From Mesorhizobium ciceri WSM4083 (GTDB lineage Bacteria > Pseudomonadota > Alphaproteobacteria > Rhizobiales > Rhizobiaceae), in assembly GCF_000519305.1 (NCBI RefSeq), contig NZ_JAFG01000004.1, positions 558,001 to 622,000 on the forward strand: a DNA stretch of 64,000 nt. The letters are read 5' to 3'. This document shows positions 29,025-37,587 of the stretch, one piece after another (position 1 is the first letter of the stretch; every line of letters begins with the position of its first letter). The position numbers were made by a program, and so were the translations under genes. Under the pieces are notes generated by a model, which was not told where the DNA came from, did no database searches, and saw only the letters and a list, made by a program, of their open reading frames with translations.

Positions 29025-29065
29025 ATCATACTGCGATGTTAATTTAACGTCAATCTGTGTTATAT
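29025..29065 (-). promoter_or_regulatory. Promoter and DeoR-type operator of the erythritol operon
   Basis: On the minus strand TTGACG (29053-29048), 17 bases, TATGAT (29030-29025) forms a near-consensus promoter facing eryD, giving a leader of about 190 bases. Between the elements lies GTTAA-N-TTAAC, an 11-base palindrome. The 30-base block 29036-29065 matches 33413-33442, upstream of the second polyol operon, at 25 of 30 positions with identical promoter spacing. The other bases of 28832-29250 show no gene. Confidence 0.65.
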
Positions 29066-29250
29066 CCTGCCGACACCAGCAGAACTGCGCAGCTCGTCGC
29101 CATCCATTTGGCAGTCAACTATTTGTTTTAAATGAATAATATTCGCCCATGAGAAAATCCCAATCAGCCTGTGAGTTGGACGATTTTCGGATGCGGCGCA
29201 TCCATGGGCAAACCGATCGGATTGCCTTGGGAATATCGGCGACGGAGTGA

Positions 29251-30963
29251 TCAGCCCAACCGCATCAGGTTCCGGCCCTCGAGCTCCAGGGCGGCCGCCT
29301 CGACTTCCTCTGCGAGGCGCCCGGCGCTCCAGCCCAGCGCCCGTCCGGCAATCGTCGCAATCTCCTGCAGATCCCGGCCCGTCAGTGACCCTGATATCGC
29401 CAGGGTGCTGCGGCGCATGACGATATCAGCCAGATGTTCGACGAACTCGTTGCGGACGATGTAGTCAATTTCCGATCGGCTGTAGCTTTCTGAATCCGGC
29501 AGCCGGCCCTCATCATCCGGCCCATGTGTGGCGATCTGCGTGGCTCTGGTGCCGTATCGCGACAGCAGCTCATCGAGACGGCGTTCTCCAGCGCCCGTCT
29601 CCGAGTGAGCCAGAGCCAGCCAATTTGCTCGTGCTGTGGCATCGGCCGGAAAATCCCTGCCGCCGCCGATCGGCATGGCTTGGGTTGATACCTTGCGGCT
29701 GCGCTGCAGACGGCCGAGCACGGTGTCGGCGACTTCCTCGGCGAAGCCGCGAAAGGTCGTCCACTTGCCGCCGACCAGCGAGATGACCGCGAAAGGTCTG
29801 TTCCGATCCGGCTCGGCGACCGGCGCCGAGTGGTCACGGCTGATCAGCCCGGGCAGCGACGCATCCGAGGCCGGCAGCGGCCTGATGCCGCTATAGGCGT
29901 AGACGATCTGGTCGCGCTCGAACGCCATTCCCGGCAGCAGCGTGCGTACGCTGTCGAGCAGGTACTCGACTTCGTCAGGCTCGCAGCGCACCGCGTCGGG
30001 ATTGTCAGCCTTGATGTCGGTGGAGCCGACCAGCGCCAGGCCGAGATAGTCGTAGACAAGGCAGATGCGGCCGTCATCGGCCTCGAAATAGAGCATGCGC
30101 CCGGCAAGGCTTTTGACCAGCTCGTCATGCTTCAGCAGGATGTGCGAGCCCTTGGTGCCGCCGATCATCTTCGACGGCGCGCCTAGCAAATCGTTGACGT
30201 CATCGATCCAGGGACCGGCGGCATTGACCACCAGCTTCGGCCGCACCGAAAAGGCCGCGCCGTTTTCCGGCTGGAAGGTCAGCACGCCATCGGCGGACTT
30301 CGCCAGCTCCGTGTAGTTCGCGCTGGCCGAGGCCGCGTTTGCCTGCAGCCCATCGAGGATCAGTTCGAGTACCAGCCTTTCGGGGTGGCTTATCTTGGCG
30401 TCATAGTAGGTGCCGGTAGCGACGATCGAGGGATTGAGTGCAGGCATCTCACTGAGCGCCCGCCGCCGCCCGACCATGCGGTGGCGCGGCATGACCTGGT
30501 TTCGCGAGCCATAGAAATCATAGATCATCAGGCCGATCTTGATCAGGATGGCGCCACGGCTGCGCGGCGCACTGGTCGAGCCGAACAGCGTCCGCAGCGC
30601 CGCCAGCATGCCCTTGCTCCAGGAGAAGATCGGGATGACCGTCGGCAGCGGGCTGACATAGTGCGGCGCGTTCTTCAAAAGCAGATTGCGTTCGAGCGTC
30701 GACTGCGCGACCAGCCCAAACTCGCCGGTTTCCAAATATTTCAGGCCGCCATGAATGAGCCGCGATGGCGCGGCGCTGGTGCCGGAGCCGAAATCCGCCT
30801 TGTCGACGATCAGGCAGCTGACGCCCTGCGCGCACAGGTCGCGAAACAGCCCTGCTCCGTTGATGCCGGCGCCAAGGATGACGACGTCGACCTCGCCGGT
30901 CCCGGCCATGGCGGCCAAACGCCCGGCGGGGTTTTCCGTACGTGTTGCTTCGCTCGAGCTCAT
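29251..30963 (-). CDS. GlpD-like FAD-dependent polyol-phosphate dehydrogenase
   Basis: 570 residues, longer than EryB (505). FAD site VVILGAGINGAGLFRDLCAQ (about 27-46), then SAAPSRLIHGGLKYLETGEFGLV as in GlpD. A later SLVGGKWTTFRGFAEE is the usual flavin-covering end of the domain. The C-terminal part has a bacterial-GlpD-type domain (YIVRNEFVEHLADIVMRRSTL). It is distinct from EryB, sharing only the family. It overlaps the DeoR gene by four bases and is the last gene of an operon FGGY kinase-DeoR-dehydrogenase. The likely reaction is oxidation of a polyol phosphate to a ketose phosphate. Glycerol 3-phosphate is possible, but the partner kinase is not GlpK-like. Confidence 0.85.
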   Translation of the reverse strand: MSSSEATRTENPAGRLAAMAGTGEVDVVILGAGINGAGLFRDLCAQGVSCLIVDKADFGSGTSAAPSRLIHGGLKYLETGEFGLVAQSTLERNLLLKNAPHYVSPLPTVIPIFSWSKGMLAALRTLFGSTSAPRSRGAILIKIGLMIYDFYGSRNQVMPRHRMVGRRRALSEMPALNPSIVATGTYYDAKISHPERLVLELILDGLQANAASASANYTELAKSADGVLTFQPENGAAFSVRPKLVVNAAGPWIDDVNDLLGAPSKMIGGTKGSHILLKHDELVKSLAGRMLYFEADDGRICLVYDYLGLALVGSTDIKADNPDAVRCEPDEVEYLLDSVRTLLPGMAFERDQIVYAYSGIRPLPASDASLPGLISRDHSAPVAEPDRNRPFAVISLVGGKWTTFRGFAEEVADTVLGRLQRSRKVSTQAMPIGGGRDFPADATARANWLALAHSETGAGERRLDELLSRYGTRATQIATHGPDDEGRLPDSESYSRSEIDYIVRNEFVEHLADIVMRRSTLAISGSLTGRDLQEIATIAGRALGWSAGRLAEEVEAAALELEGRNLMRLG

Positions 30964-31736
30964 GGCACTTTCGTCTTGACGATGCGCAGCTTCACGCCGG
31001 CCCGTTCGAGGGCCTGCGCCCGCGCATCGCCCAGGCCTTCGGTCGCCAGCACGACATCGAAGCTGGTCAGATCGTCGAAGACGTGCAGTGCGATCCGGTC
31101 GAACTTGGCATGATCGACGAGGAGGATGCGCTTGACCGATGCGGCCATCATCGCCTGCTTGACCCGCACGACATTGGGATCCTGGATGAAGGCGGTGGTT
31201 CCGGTGATGGCCGAAGCCGAACAGATCAGCACATTGGCGCGCAGCTGTGCCACCGCGTTCTCGCAGACGATGCCGATATAGGCGTTGTAGGTGTTGTGGT
31301 ACTGGCCGCCGAGACAGATGAAGTCGAGTTCGTCGACATTGATCAGCAGTGATGCCGTCGCTACGGAGTTGGTGATGACGGTCAGCGGCTTGACGTCGAG
31401 CAGCAGTGTGGCGACGGCGTTTGCCGTCGAGGAATCGTCCAGCATCACCACCTGGCCGGCTTCGACATAATCGAGTGCTGCCCGCGCCAGCGCATCCTTC
31501 TCTGCCCGATTGACCGTCACCCGGTAGCGGAAGGCGCTTTCGTAGAGGCCGGAAGGCTGAACCGTCACCGCACCGTGCAGCTTGCGCAACACGCCCTGCT
31601 GCGCCAGCCGGTCGATGTGCCGGTGGATGGTCATGCGCGACACGCCGAAATGCTCGACCAGATCGTCGATGCGCACCTGGCCGAGCTTGATCACATAGTC
31701 GGCGATCTCTTCGCGTCGTTCGTCGGCCTTAATCAT
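30960..31736 (-). CDS. DeoR-family transcriptional regulator
   Basis: 258 residues. N-terminal HTH IADYVIKLGQVRIDDLVEHF followed by GVSRMTIHRHIDRLAQQGVL (classical DeoR), then the sugar-phosphate sensing domain with VVMLDDSSTANAVATLLL, NSVATASLLI and ILLVDHAKFDRIALHVF. It is translationally coupled on both sides (four-base overlaps with kinase and dehydrogenase genes). It is the best candidate for the shared operator block upstream of its own operon (33413-33442) and of the erythritol operon (29036-29065). DeoR regulators usually repress until a phosphorylated sugar binds. Confidence 0.88.
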   Translation of the reverse strand: MIKADERREEIADYVIKLGQVRIDDLVEHFGVSRMTIHRHIDRLAQQGVLRKLHGAVTVQPSGLYESAFRYRVTVNRAEKDALARAALDYVEAGQVVMLDDSSTANAVATLLLDVKPLTVITNSVATASLLINVDELDFICLGGQYHNTYNAYIGIVCENAVAQLRANVLICSASAITGTTAFIQDPNVVRVKQAMMAASVKRILLVDHAKFDRIALHVFDDLTSFDVVLATEGLGDARAQALERAGVKLRIVKTKVP

Positions 31737-33268
31737 GCGCTTCCCCCGGTGTCTGGCCGCGCCAGCTTCTCGATGTCAGGCCAATGCGGTTCGAGCGCAC
31801 CGGCTATGCGCCCATAGAGGGAAAAGCGCTCGTTGAACACAGCACTCGAGGCCGGCTCAGGCTCGTATTGGCGCGCCGTCATGCCGACCTGCCTTGCGCC
31901 CTGTTGCCGCGTCGCGAAGATGCCAACCGCGGCACCCGCGCAAAGGGCAGCGCCAAAGGCCGCGGCCTCGTCGGTCGAGGTGACGATGACCGGGGCGTTC
32001 AGCACATCGGCAAACATCTGGACGAAGGCCGGATTGCGCGAGCCGCCGCCGGTCAGGCGGATCTCGCTGATAGCAAAGCCGTCGCGCAAGGCTTCGACAT
32101 GGGTACGATGATTGAAAGCAATGCCCTCCAGGACCGCCTTGAGCATATCGCCGCGATTGTGCCAGCCATGAAGGCCGACAAAGCTGCCGCTGGCGACATC
32201 GCCAAAGGGGGAGCCGAACAGATAGGGATGAAACAGGATGGTCGACCGGTTTTTCAGCGCCTCATCGATCTCTGCCGCCAAAACGTCATGGATTGAGCCG
32301 CCATCAACCGATGCCCTCTCCTGTTCCGAGCGGCAGAACGTGTCGAGAAACCAGTCGTAGTTCGCGGTCGAGGCGGGCGAGATCGCCATGTTGTTCCAGC
32401 GGCCCGCGTCGATGGCGTTGCGGCAGAACCAGCGCGGGTCGACGCGCGGTTTTGAAGAGACGACTTCGTTGATGGAATAGGTTCCAGCGACGATGGCGAG
32501 CACGCCCTCCTCATGGCCGCCCATGCCCAGTGCGGAGGCGGTCACGTCATGCAGTCCGCACGCGACTGGAGTTCCCTTGGCCAGGCTGGTCATTTCGGCT
32601 GCCTCGGCAGTGACATGCCCGACGATTTCAGCCGAATGCGCCATCGGCGGCAGCGCGTCGAACAGATCGTCCAGTCCGAAGATGCGCATCGCTTCCGGCG
32701 CGAAGGCTTGCGTGCGGAAATCCGTGAATGAGGTGCTGGCCTCGGTACGGTCGGTGCCGATCGTGCCGGTCAGACAAAAGCGCAGCCAGTCCTTGCAGGC
32801 CAGTATGTGCCCAATGCGCCCATAGCGGTCGGGTTCGTTCTTCCTGATCCAGGCCAGCAGCGCCGACGGCGCCGACACGTGCGGCGCCTGGCCCGTGCGC
32901 GCCAAGGCGTCTTCGAAGACTCGATCCGCCGACCATCGTTCGACAATCTCGCCGGCGCGGCTGTCAAGCGACAGGATACCGGGGCCTAGCGGCCGACGAT
33001 CCTTGTCGAGCAAATAGAGACCGTCGCCATGCGCGGTTGCCGCCACCGCCCTGATGTCGTCCGCCGGGCGGCCACACAGCGCGATCGCCTCCTTGATTGC
33101 ATCGGCGGTCGCTTGCCAGAGGCCAGCCATGTCGCGCTCCACCCAGCGCGCATGGGGCATCGATTGCGGAACCCGCCGACGCGCCACCGACAACTGCGTG
33201 CCATCGGCATCGAAGATCACCGCCTTGGTGACCGTGAGACCGTTATCGATTCCGAGCAAACTGGGCAT
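31733..33268 (-). CDS. FGGY-family carbohydrate/polyol kinase (L-xylulose-kinase-like)
   Basis: 511 residues from ATG 33268, which gives the usual family N-terminus PSLLGIDNGLTVTKAVIFDA; the frame to 33352 has no family character. Other features: AATAHGDGLYLLDKD, LACKDWLRFCLTG, GLHDVTASALGMG and C-terminal IRLTGGGSRNPAFVQMF. The GIDNGLTVTKAV start is typical of YgcE/LyxK-type kinases, not of EryA or GlpK. The operon partner is a GlpD-like dehydrogenase, so the substrate may be a polyol. The substrate itself is unknown. It is the first gene of its operon. Confidence 0.85.
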   Translation of the reverse strand: MPSLLGIDNGLTVTKAVIFDADGTQLSVARRRVPQSMPHARWVERDMAGLWQATADAIKEAIALCGRPADDIRAVAATAHGDGLYLLDKDRRPLGPGILSLDSRAGEIVERWSADRVFEDALARTGQAPHVSAPSALLAWIRKNEPDRYGRIGHILACKDWLRFCLTGTIGTDRTEASTSFTDFRTQAFAPEAMRIFGLDDLFDALPPMAHSAEIVGHVTAEAAEMTSLAKGTPVACGLHDVTASALGMGGHEEGVLAIVAGTYSINEVVSSKPRVDPRWFCRNAIDAGRWNNMAISPASTANYDWFLDTFCRSEQERASVDGGSIHDVLAAEIDEALKNRSTILFHPYLFGSPFGDVASGSFVGLHGWHNRGDMLKAVLEGIAFNHRTHVEALRDGFAISEIRLTGGGSRNPAFVQMFADVLNAPVIVTSTDEAAAFGAALCAGAAVGIFATRQQGARQVGMTARQYEPEPASSAVFNERFSLYGRIAGALEPHWPDIEKLARPDTGGSA

Positions 33269-33401
33269 GGGCGCCGCCGCTTTCAGCAACTGGTGAAGGG
33301 CGCTGCAAGGCAATCCTGCAGGGTGGGATAGAGATGACAGACATGACGACAATCAACGAGCAACGGTGATACAAAAGCGACGCATCCGACGCGGCAAACA
33401 G

Positions 33402-33442
33402 ACCATAGTAGCATGTTAAGTTAACGTCAACATGTGAGATAT
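33402..33442 (-). promoter_or_regulatory. Promoter and DeoR-type operator of the second polyol operon
   Basis: Minus-strand TTGACG (33430-33425), 17 bases, TATGGT (33407-33402), with the palindrome GTTAA-N-TTAAC in the spacer and a wider CATGTT-N11-AACATG inverted repeat (33412-33434). It lies 134 bases before the FGGY kinase start. The layout is the same as the eryD promoter, and 25 of 30 bases of the block agree. Confidence 0.65.
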
Positions 33443-34011
33443 TTTGTGGAAATGTCTGATGTCATCTGCGACAAAATTGCTATCCACTCGTACCGCATCC
33501 GATGCGGGACGAAGTTCCGGCCAGTGCCCAACTGCGCAACGACCGGACAACCCGCGCCGCTTCGGCGCCGTTCAAAGAAAACGCGACGACTCAAGAAGCT
33601 CAGCCACCCCGTCCAGTTCCTTGTGCAGGCGATGCCAGCGACGGTCGAGATAAACAAGCGAATGCGCCTCCGGGGGGACCTCATCCGGCTGTACCTCGCC
33701 GTCAAGGAGTTCGGCCGCGACCAGCGGACCACGCTCGCCGGCGGCAGAGCGCTTCGCGGGCCACGTCACGACCGCCTTCGAAAACCTGAAGCACATCATC
33801 AAACGGCACGAGAATGCCGTCGTCTGGGGGCGGTAATCCGGCCTCGCTATTCGAATGATGCGGTAGCGTCACACAACGCGCATGTTTCCTCCAGCCGGAG
33901 GCGCTTCATCCCCGCGTCGCCGGTTAGGCTCGACGGCCGCCCGCCCCCAAAAGCCGTCGGGCCGCCAGAAATCCCGATATCCTATTGGTCACGCCCTCCG
34001 CCACCTCGCCA
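33443..34011. other. Intergenic region without recognisable gene
   Basis: About 570 bases between the second polyol operon promoter and the PrsE-like gene. Short frames exist (33434-34039 plus, 201 codons; 33572-33802 minus, 76 codons) but neither has a recognisable domain, a good ribosome-binding site or normal composition. The minus-strand one (…LVYLDRRWHRLHKELDGVAELL) reads protein-like and could be a gene remnant. I make no functional call. Confidence 0.4.
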
Positions 34012-35388
34012 TCACTGCGTAAACGCTTTGGACATCTGATCCGCAAAGGGTTTCATCAGATAAGACCAGACATTGCGTTCGTCGGTGCGGATATGAACCT
34101 CGGCGGGCATACCTGGCCTCAGCACCTTCGCTTCAGTCAGGCAGTTCGATTTGCTTTCAACCTTGATACGCGCCGAGAAATAGGAAAGCTGACGTTGCGG
34201 GTCTTTAATCAGATCTGCCGAGATGTGTTTCACTGACCCTTGGCAGACCGGAGTGGTTCCCACGTCGAACGCCGGAAAACGGATCGATACCGGCTGCCCA
34301 GGCCGGACGTCGTCGACCCGCGACGGAGGGATCAGCGCGTCCACCACAAGATCGTCGGCATCAGGTACGATGGTCATGAGCATCTCGCCAGGCGCGATAA
34401 CGCCGCCGACGGTATGGACAGCCGATTCCTGTATCGTTCCGGACTGCGGTGCACGGATCGTTGTCTTGGTCAGTTCATCCTGCGCCACAATCCTGCGTTC
34501 GTTGAGTTCGGTCTGCTTGGCTTCCGTCTCGCGGAGCTCAGTCGTCACGTCAGTGCGCCTCTGGTCATCCAGTTGCAGCATCTGCAACCCCGTTTCGCTG
34601 ATGCGCGCCTGGGCTTCAGCTACTGCTGCAGCGAGGCGCCCCGATTCTCCCCTGGCCCGGGTGGCATCCAGCTTGATGTTGCTCACCCTCTCCTTGGAGA
34701 CGAGTTTTTTGGCGTAGAGGGAATCAACGTCGGCGAAATCCTTGCTTAGCAGAGCCACCGATTCATCCACCGCGCTCTGTTGCGCTTTAAGACCGTCGAT
34801 CTGACGTTCAAGTTGCTGGGATTGGCTTCTCAACTGTGCCTTCTGTCCAGCCAAAGCCGAAGCGCGCGTTTCAAAGAGAGCGCGCTCGCCATTGACGAGC
34901 GCAGCCAGCTCCGGTTGGTTCATTCGCGCCTTCAGGCCGGCCGGCAGCTGCATTTCCGCCAGGCCCGTGCGCTCGGCCTCCAACCGGGCGAGCCGGACGG
35001 TCGCGCGATCGAGATCCTCACTGATGATTTGCAGGTTCGCGCGAGTCAGCGTGTCATCCAGCCTGACCAACACGTCGCCGGCTCGCACATGATCTCCGTC
35101 CTGCGCGAAAATCCCGCCCACTGTGCCTCCGGTTTGATGCTGGACCTTCTTGACGTTGGTTTCCACCACCACGGTGGCTGGTGCAACCACAGCGCCGGCG
35201 ATCTTGGTCAACCCCAGCCATAGACCGCCGCCAAGAACCAGCAGACCGGTAATCGCCAAGCCGAATATCAGGTTGGCCCGTATACCGTCCGACAGATCCG
35301 GCGCGCTCACGGCAGGCCGTTTGCTGCCACGAAGGGTCCGAGCGTACGACGAGAAGGTGACGAATGTTTCGAGCAGAGCCTCATGCAT
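34012..35388 (-). CDS. prsE: Type I secretion membrane-fusion protein, PrsE/HlyD family
   Basis: 458 residues from ATG 35388, which overlaps the ABC gene end by eight bases; the open frame farther upstream lies in the ABC gene. One inner-membrane helix (about residues 39-60), the lipoyl-like beta domain (VVETNVKKVQHQTGG; GIFAQDGDHVRAGDVLVRLD), a long coiled-coil hairpin (about 110-290) and the C-terminal barrel (APQSGTIQESAVHTVGGVIAP) are all visible. The last part is rich in Arg and Asp as in PrsE. It joins the ABC exporter to an outer-membrane TolC protein, not found in the window. Confidence 0.87.
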   Translation of the reverse strand: MHEALLETFVTFSSYARTLRGSKRPAVSAPDLSDGIRANLIFGLAITGLLVLGGGLWLGLTKIAGAVVAPATVVVETNVKKVQHQTGGTVGGIFAQDGDHVRAGDVLVRLDDTLTRANLQIISEDLDRATVRLARLEAERTGLAEMQLPAGLKARMNQPELAALVNGERALFETRASALAGQKAQLRSQSQQLERQIDGLKAQQSAVDESVALLSKDFADVDSLYAKKLVSKERVSNIKLDATRARGESGRLAAAVAEAQARISETGLQMLQLDDQRRTDVTTELRETEAKQTELNERRIVAQDELTKTTIRAPQSGTIQESAVHTVGGVIAPGEMLMTIVPDADDLVVDALIPPSRVDDVRPGQPVSIRFPAFDVGTTPVCQGSVKHISADLIKDPQRQLSYFSARIKVESKSNCLTEAKVLRPGMPAEVHIRTDERNVWSYLMKPFADQMSKAFTQ

Positions 35389-37156
35389 GCCCGGCAACCC
35401 CCGGTATCGGCGCCAAAGAAGATGGCCGAGGTGAAACAGGCGGTGAAGGTCGGAGCACGTTCGCCAAGACCTCTTCGCGCGAGCCAAAGGCATGAACCGT
35501 TCCATTCGACATAACCAGTACCTGATCGATATTAGCGAGAGCTGAGGGACGATGCGCAACGACAATGACGATGCCCCCGCGCTGACGCACTGCCCGTATG
35601 GCGCCGGCCAGGGCAGCGTCACCGTCCACGTCGAGGTTCGAGTTCGGTTCGTCGAGCACGACAAGAAACGGCTCGCCATAAAGTGCTCGGGCGAGACCCA
35701 CGAGTTGCCTCTGCCCTGCCGACAGGGCCGCTCCGCCCTCGCCGATGCGGGTCTGAAATCCCTGAGGGAGCTGCATTATCATTTTCTCGACGCCGGCTGC
35801 CCTTGCCGCCGCAAGGACGCCTTTCGGATCCGTCTTGCCTCGGAACCTAGAAATGTTGTCCGCTACCGTGCCGTCAAACAACTCCACGTCCTGCGGCATG
35901 TAGCCGATATGGGCGCCGAGCTGTTCCGAGTTCCATTGATCGAGAGAGGCGCCGTCCAATCTCACCGAGCCATGGAGCGGCTTCCACACCCCGACCAATG
36001 AACGCACCAAAGTTGTCTTGCCGGAACCGCTTGGGCCGATTACGGCCATCCCAGCGCCCCTCGACAGATGGAAGCTCACATTGACCACGGTTGGCTTTGG
36101 CAGGCCGGGCGGCGCAATGGTCAATTGCTCGACCGCAAACCGCGCCTGCGGCCGAGGCAACTCCATTGGCTCGTCCTGGCGGCCGAATGCCGTCATGACC
36201 GCTGCCAACTCGGAATAGCTGCGCCGGGCCGACAGAAAGCCTCTCCAGTTTGCGATCGCAGCATCGACCGGAGCCAAGGCGCGGCCAAGCAAAATGGAAG
36301 ATGCGATGATCACCCCAGGTGAAGCCTCGCCGCCGATCACCAGGTAAGCGCCGAGACCGAGAACACAGGATTGCAACGCCATCCGCAGGGCCTTCGACAG
36401 CGAACTGGCGCCACCAACGACGTCAGAGAGACGTTCCTGCTGGGCGAGATAGGCTCGGCTGACGTCGCTCCAGCGTCGAGCCAGTCGACCAGACAGCCCC
36501 ATTGCGTGAACGACTTCGGCGTTGCGGCGGCCGGAATCGGCCAGCGCCCGCTGCGACAGCAGTTCCTCCGAGGCACGCGCGGCGGGGCCTCGGCTAAACA
36601 CTTCCGCGATCGCTGTTAAGAGGACCACAGCGATCGCGCCGACCGTCGCCAGCAGGCCGAGCGAAGGATGGAGCAAATAAATGATCAGCAGATAAAAGGG
36701 GATCCACGGGGCGTCGAAGATGACCGTGGGTCCCGTTCCGGAAAGAAAGCCGCGCAGTCGGTCAAGATCGTGCAAAGGCTGCAGACGGTCCGCATCACGC
36801 CCTGCCTTGAGCGGCAGGGACAGGGAGATGGAGAACACCTTTTGCTGCAAATTCCTGTAGAGACGGCTGCCGATGCGGACCAACACGCGAAGCCGCACGA
36901 AATCCAGAAGCCCATAGACCGCATACAGACCCAGCATTCCGATCGTGAACCCCACCAGGGTGGGAACGCTCTGCGACGGCAGGACGCGATCGTAGATCTG
37001 CAACATATAGACCGAACCGGTCAGAGCGAGAATGTTTATCACTGCCGAGAACAGCGCCACGCCAAGCAGCCCAGGCATGCAGGCGAGAATGGCGGAACGT
37101 AGCTCGGGAGAACCGGCCCCCGATGTTTTCATGACCAGCGGCCGTTCGCGCGACAC
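35381..37156 (-). CDS. prsD: Type I secretion ABC exporter, PrsD family
   Basis: 591 residues from a GTG at 37156; an ATG at 37132 is an equally plausible start. Six transmembrane helices occupy roughly residues 28-310 (e.g. LLGVALFSAVINILALTGSV; VGFTIGMLGLYAVYGLL). The C-terminal ATPase domain has Walker A GPSGSGKTT (374-382), signature LSAGQRQLVGLARAL and Walker B FLVVLDEPNSNLD. The family exports proteins with RTX-type C-termini in one step; rhizobial PrsD/PrsE export glycanases and RTX proteins that act on the exopolysaccharide. The divergent 587-residue RTX protein is the obvious substrate. Confidence 0.88.
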   Translation of the reverse strand: MSRERPLVMKTSGAGSPELRSAILACMPGLLGVALFSAVINILALTGSVYMLQIYDRVLPSQSVPTLVGFTIGMLGLYAVYGLLDFVRLRVLVRIGSRLYRNLQQKVFSISLSLPLKAGRDADRLQPLHDLDRLRGFLSGTGPTVIFDAPWIPFYLLIIYLLHPSLGLLATVGAIAVVLLTAIAEVFSRGPAARASEELLSQRALADSGRRNAEVVHAMGLSGRLARRWSDVSRAYLAQQERLSDVVGGASSLSKALRMALQSCVLGLGAYLVIGGEASPGVIIASSILLGRALAPVDAAIANWRGFLSARRSYSELAAVMTAFGRQDEPMELPRPQARFAVEQLTIAPPGLPKPTVVNVSFHLSRGAGMAVIGPSGSGKTTLVRSLVGVWKPLHGSVRLDGASLDQWNSEQLGAHIGYMPQDVELFDGTVADNISRFRGKTDPKGVLAAARAAGVEKMIMQLPQGFQTRIGEGGAALSAGQRQLVGLARALYGEPFLVVLDEPNSNLDVDGDAALAGAIRAVRQRGGIVIVVAHRPSALANIDQVLVMSNGTVHAFGSREEVLANVLRPSPPVSPRPSSLAPIPGVAGHA

Positions 37157-37587
37157 TGCCGCGCCGTTACTTCCGTAAGTTGTGATGGCTCAAACCTTTC
37201 TTAGTTCGCATAGCAGCCGCTATCCGTCGCCCCCCTTATTTACGCTTTGCTTACATACGTCGACTTTGAGGAAAATGCAGCGGATTCGTGGCGTGAACCA
37301 GCGAAACGCGACCGCCGACGTCTCCCTGTCTGGGGATAACTTCCCGAAAATTGACGATTTTCGTTAAAGGAACTGGTCAGAACGGAGCAGGCAAAAGAGG
37401 CGTATGTCCTTGCTCCCAAACACTTTCAAAGGAGCCACAGTCGGCTGAGCAAAATACCTGCTACTGAGCAACAACTTAGATCAATCAAACATTCTATCTC
37501 GCTGTGTTTCGTATTTGATTTCATCCTAATGTAGCAATCACCTAAGCAGACGCGGGGCATAAATCGAATCAACCAAAGGATCATTGG
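37157..37587. other. AT-rich divergent intergenic region (prsD / RTX protein)
   Basis: About 430 bases with no gene. The part 37440-37570 is notably AT-rich for this genome (for example TGATTTCATCC and CAATCAAACATTC) and must hold promoters for the secretion genes and the cargo gene. I see no clear inverted repeat or -35/-10 pair. The cargo start at 37588 has CAAAGGATCATTGG before it. Confidence 0.4.

Noticed and set aside
33434..34039. Long plus-strand frame of 201 codons in the 33.4-34.0 kb gap
   Set aside because: Unusual composition (many Arg, Pro), no domain, no clear ribosome-binding site, and it overlaps the PrsE-like gene end. Treated as non-coding.
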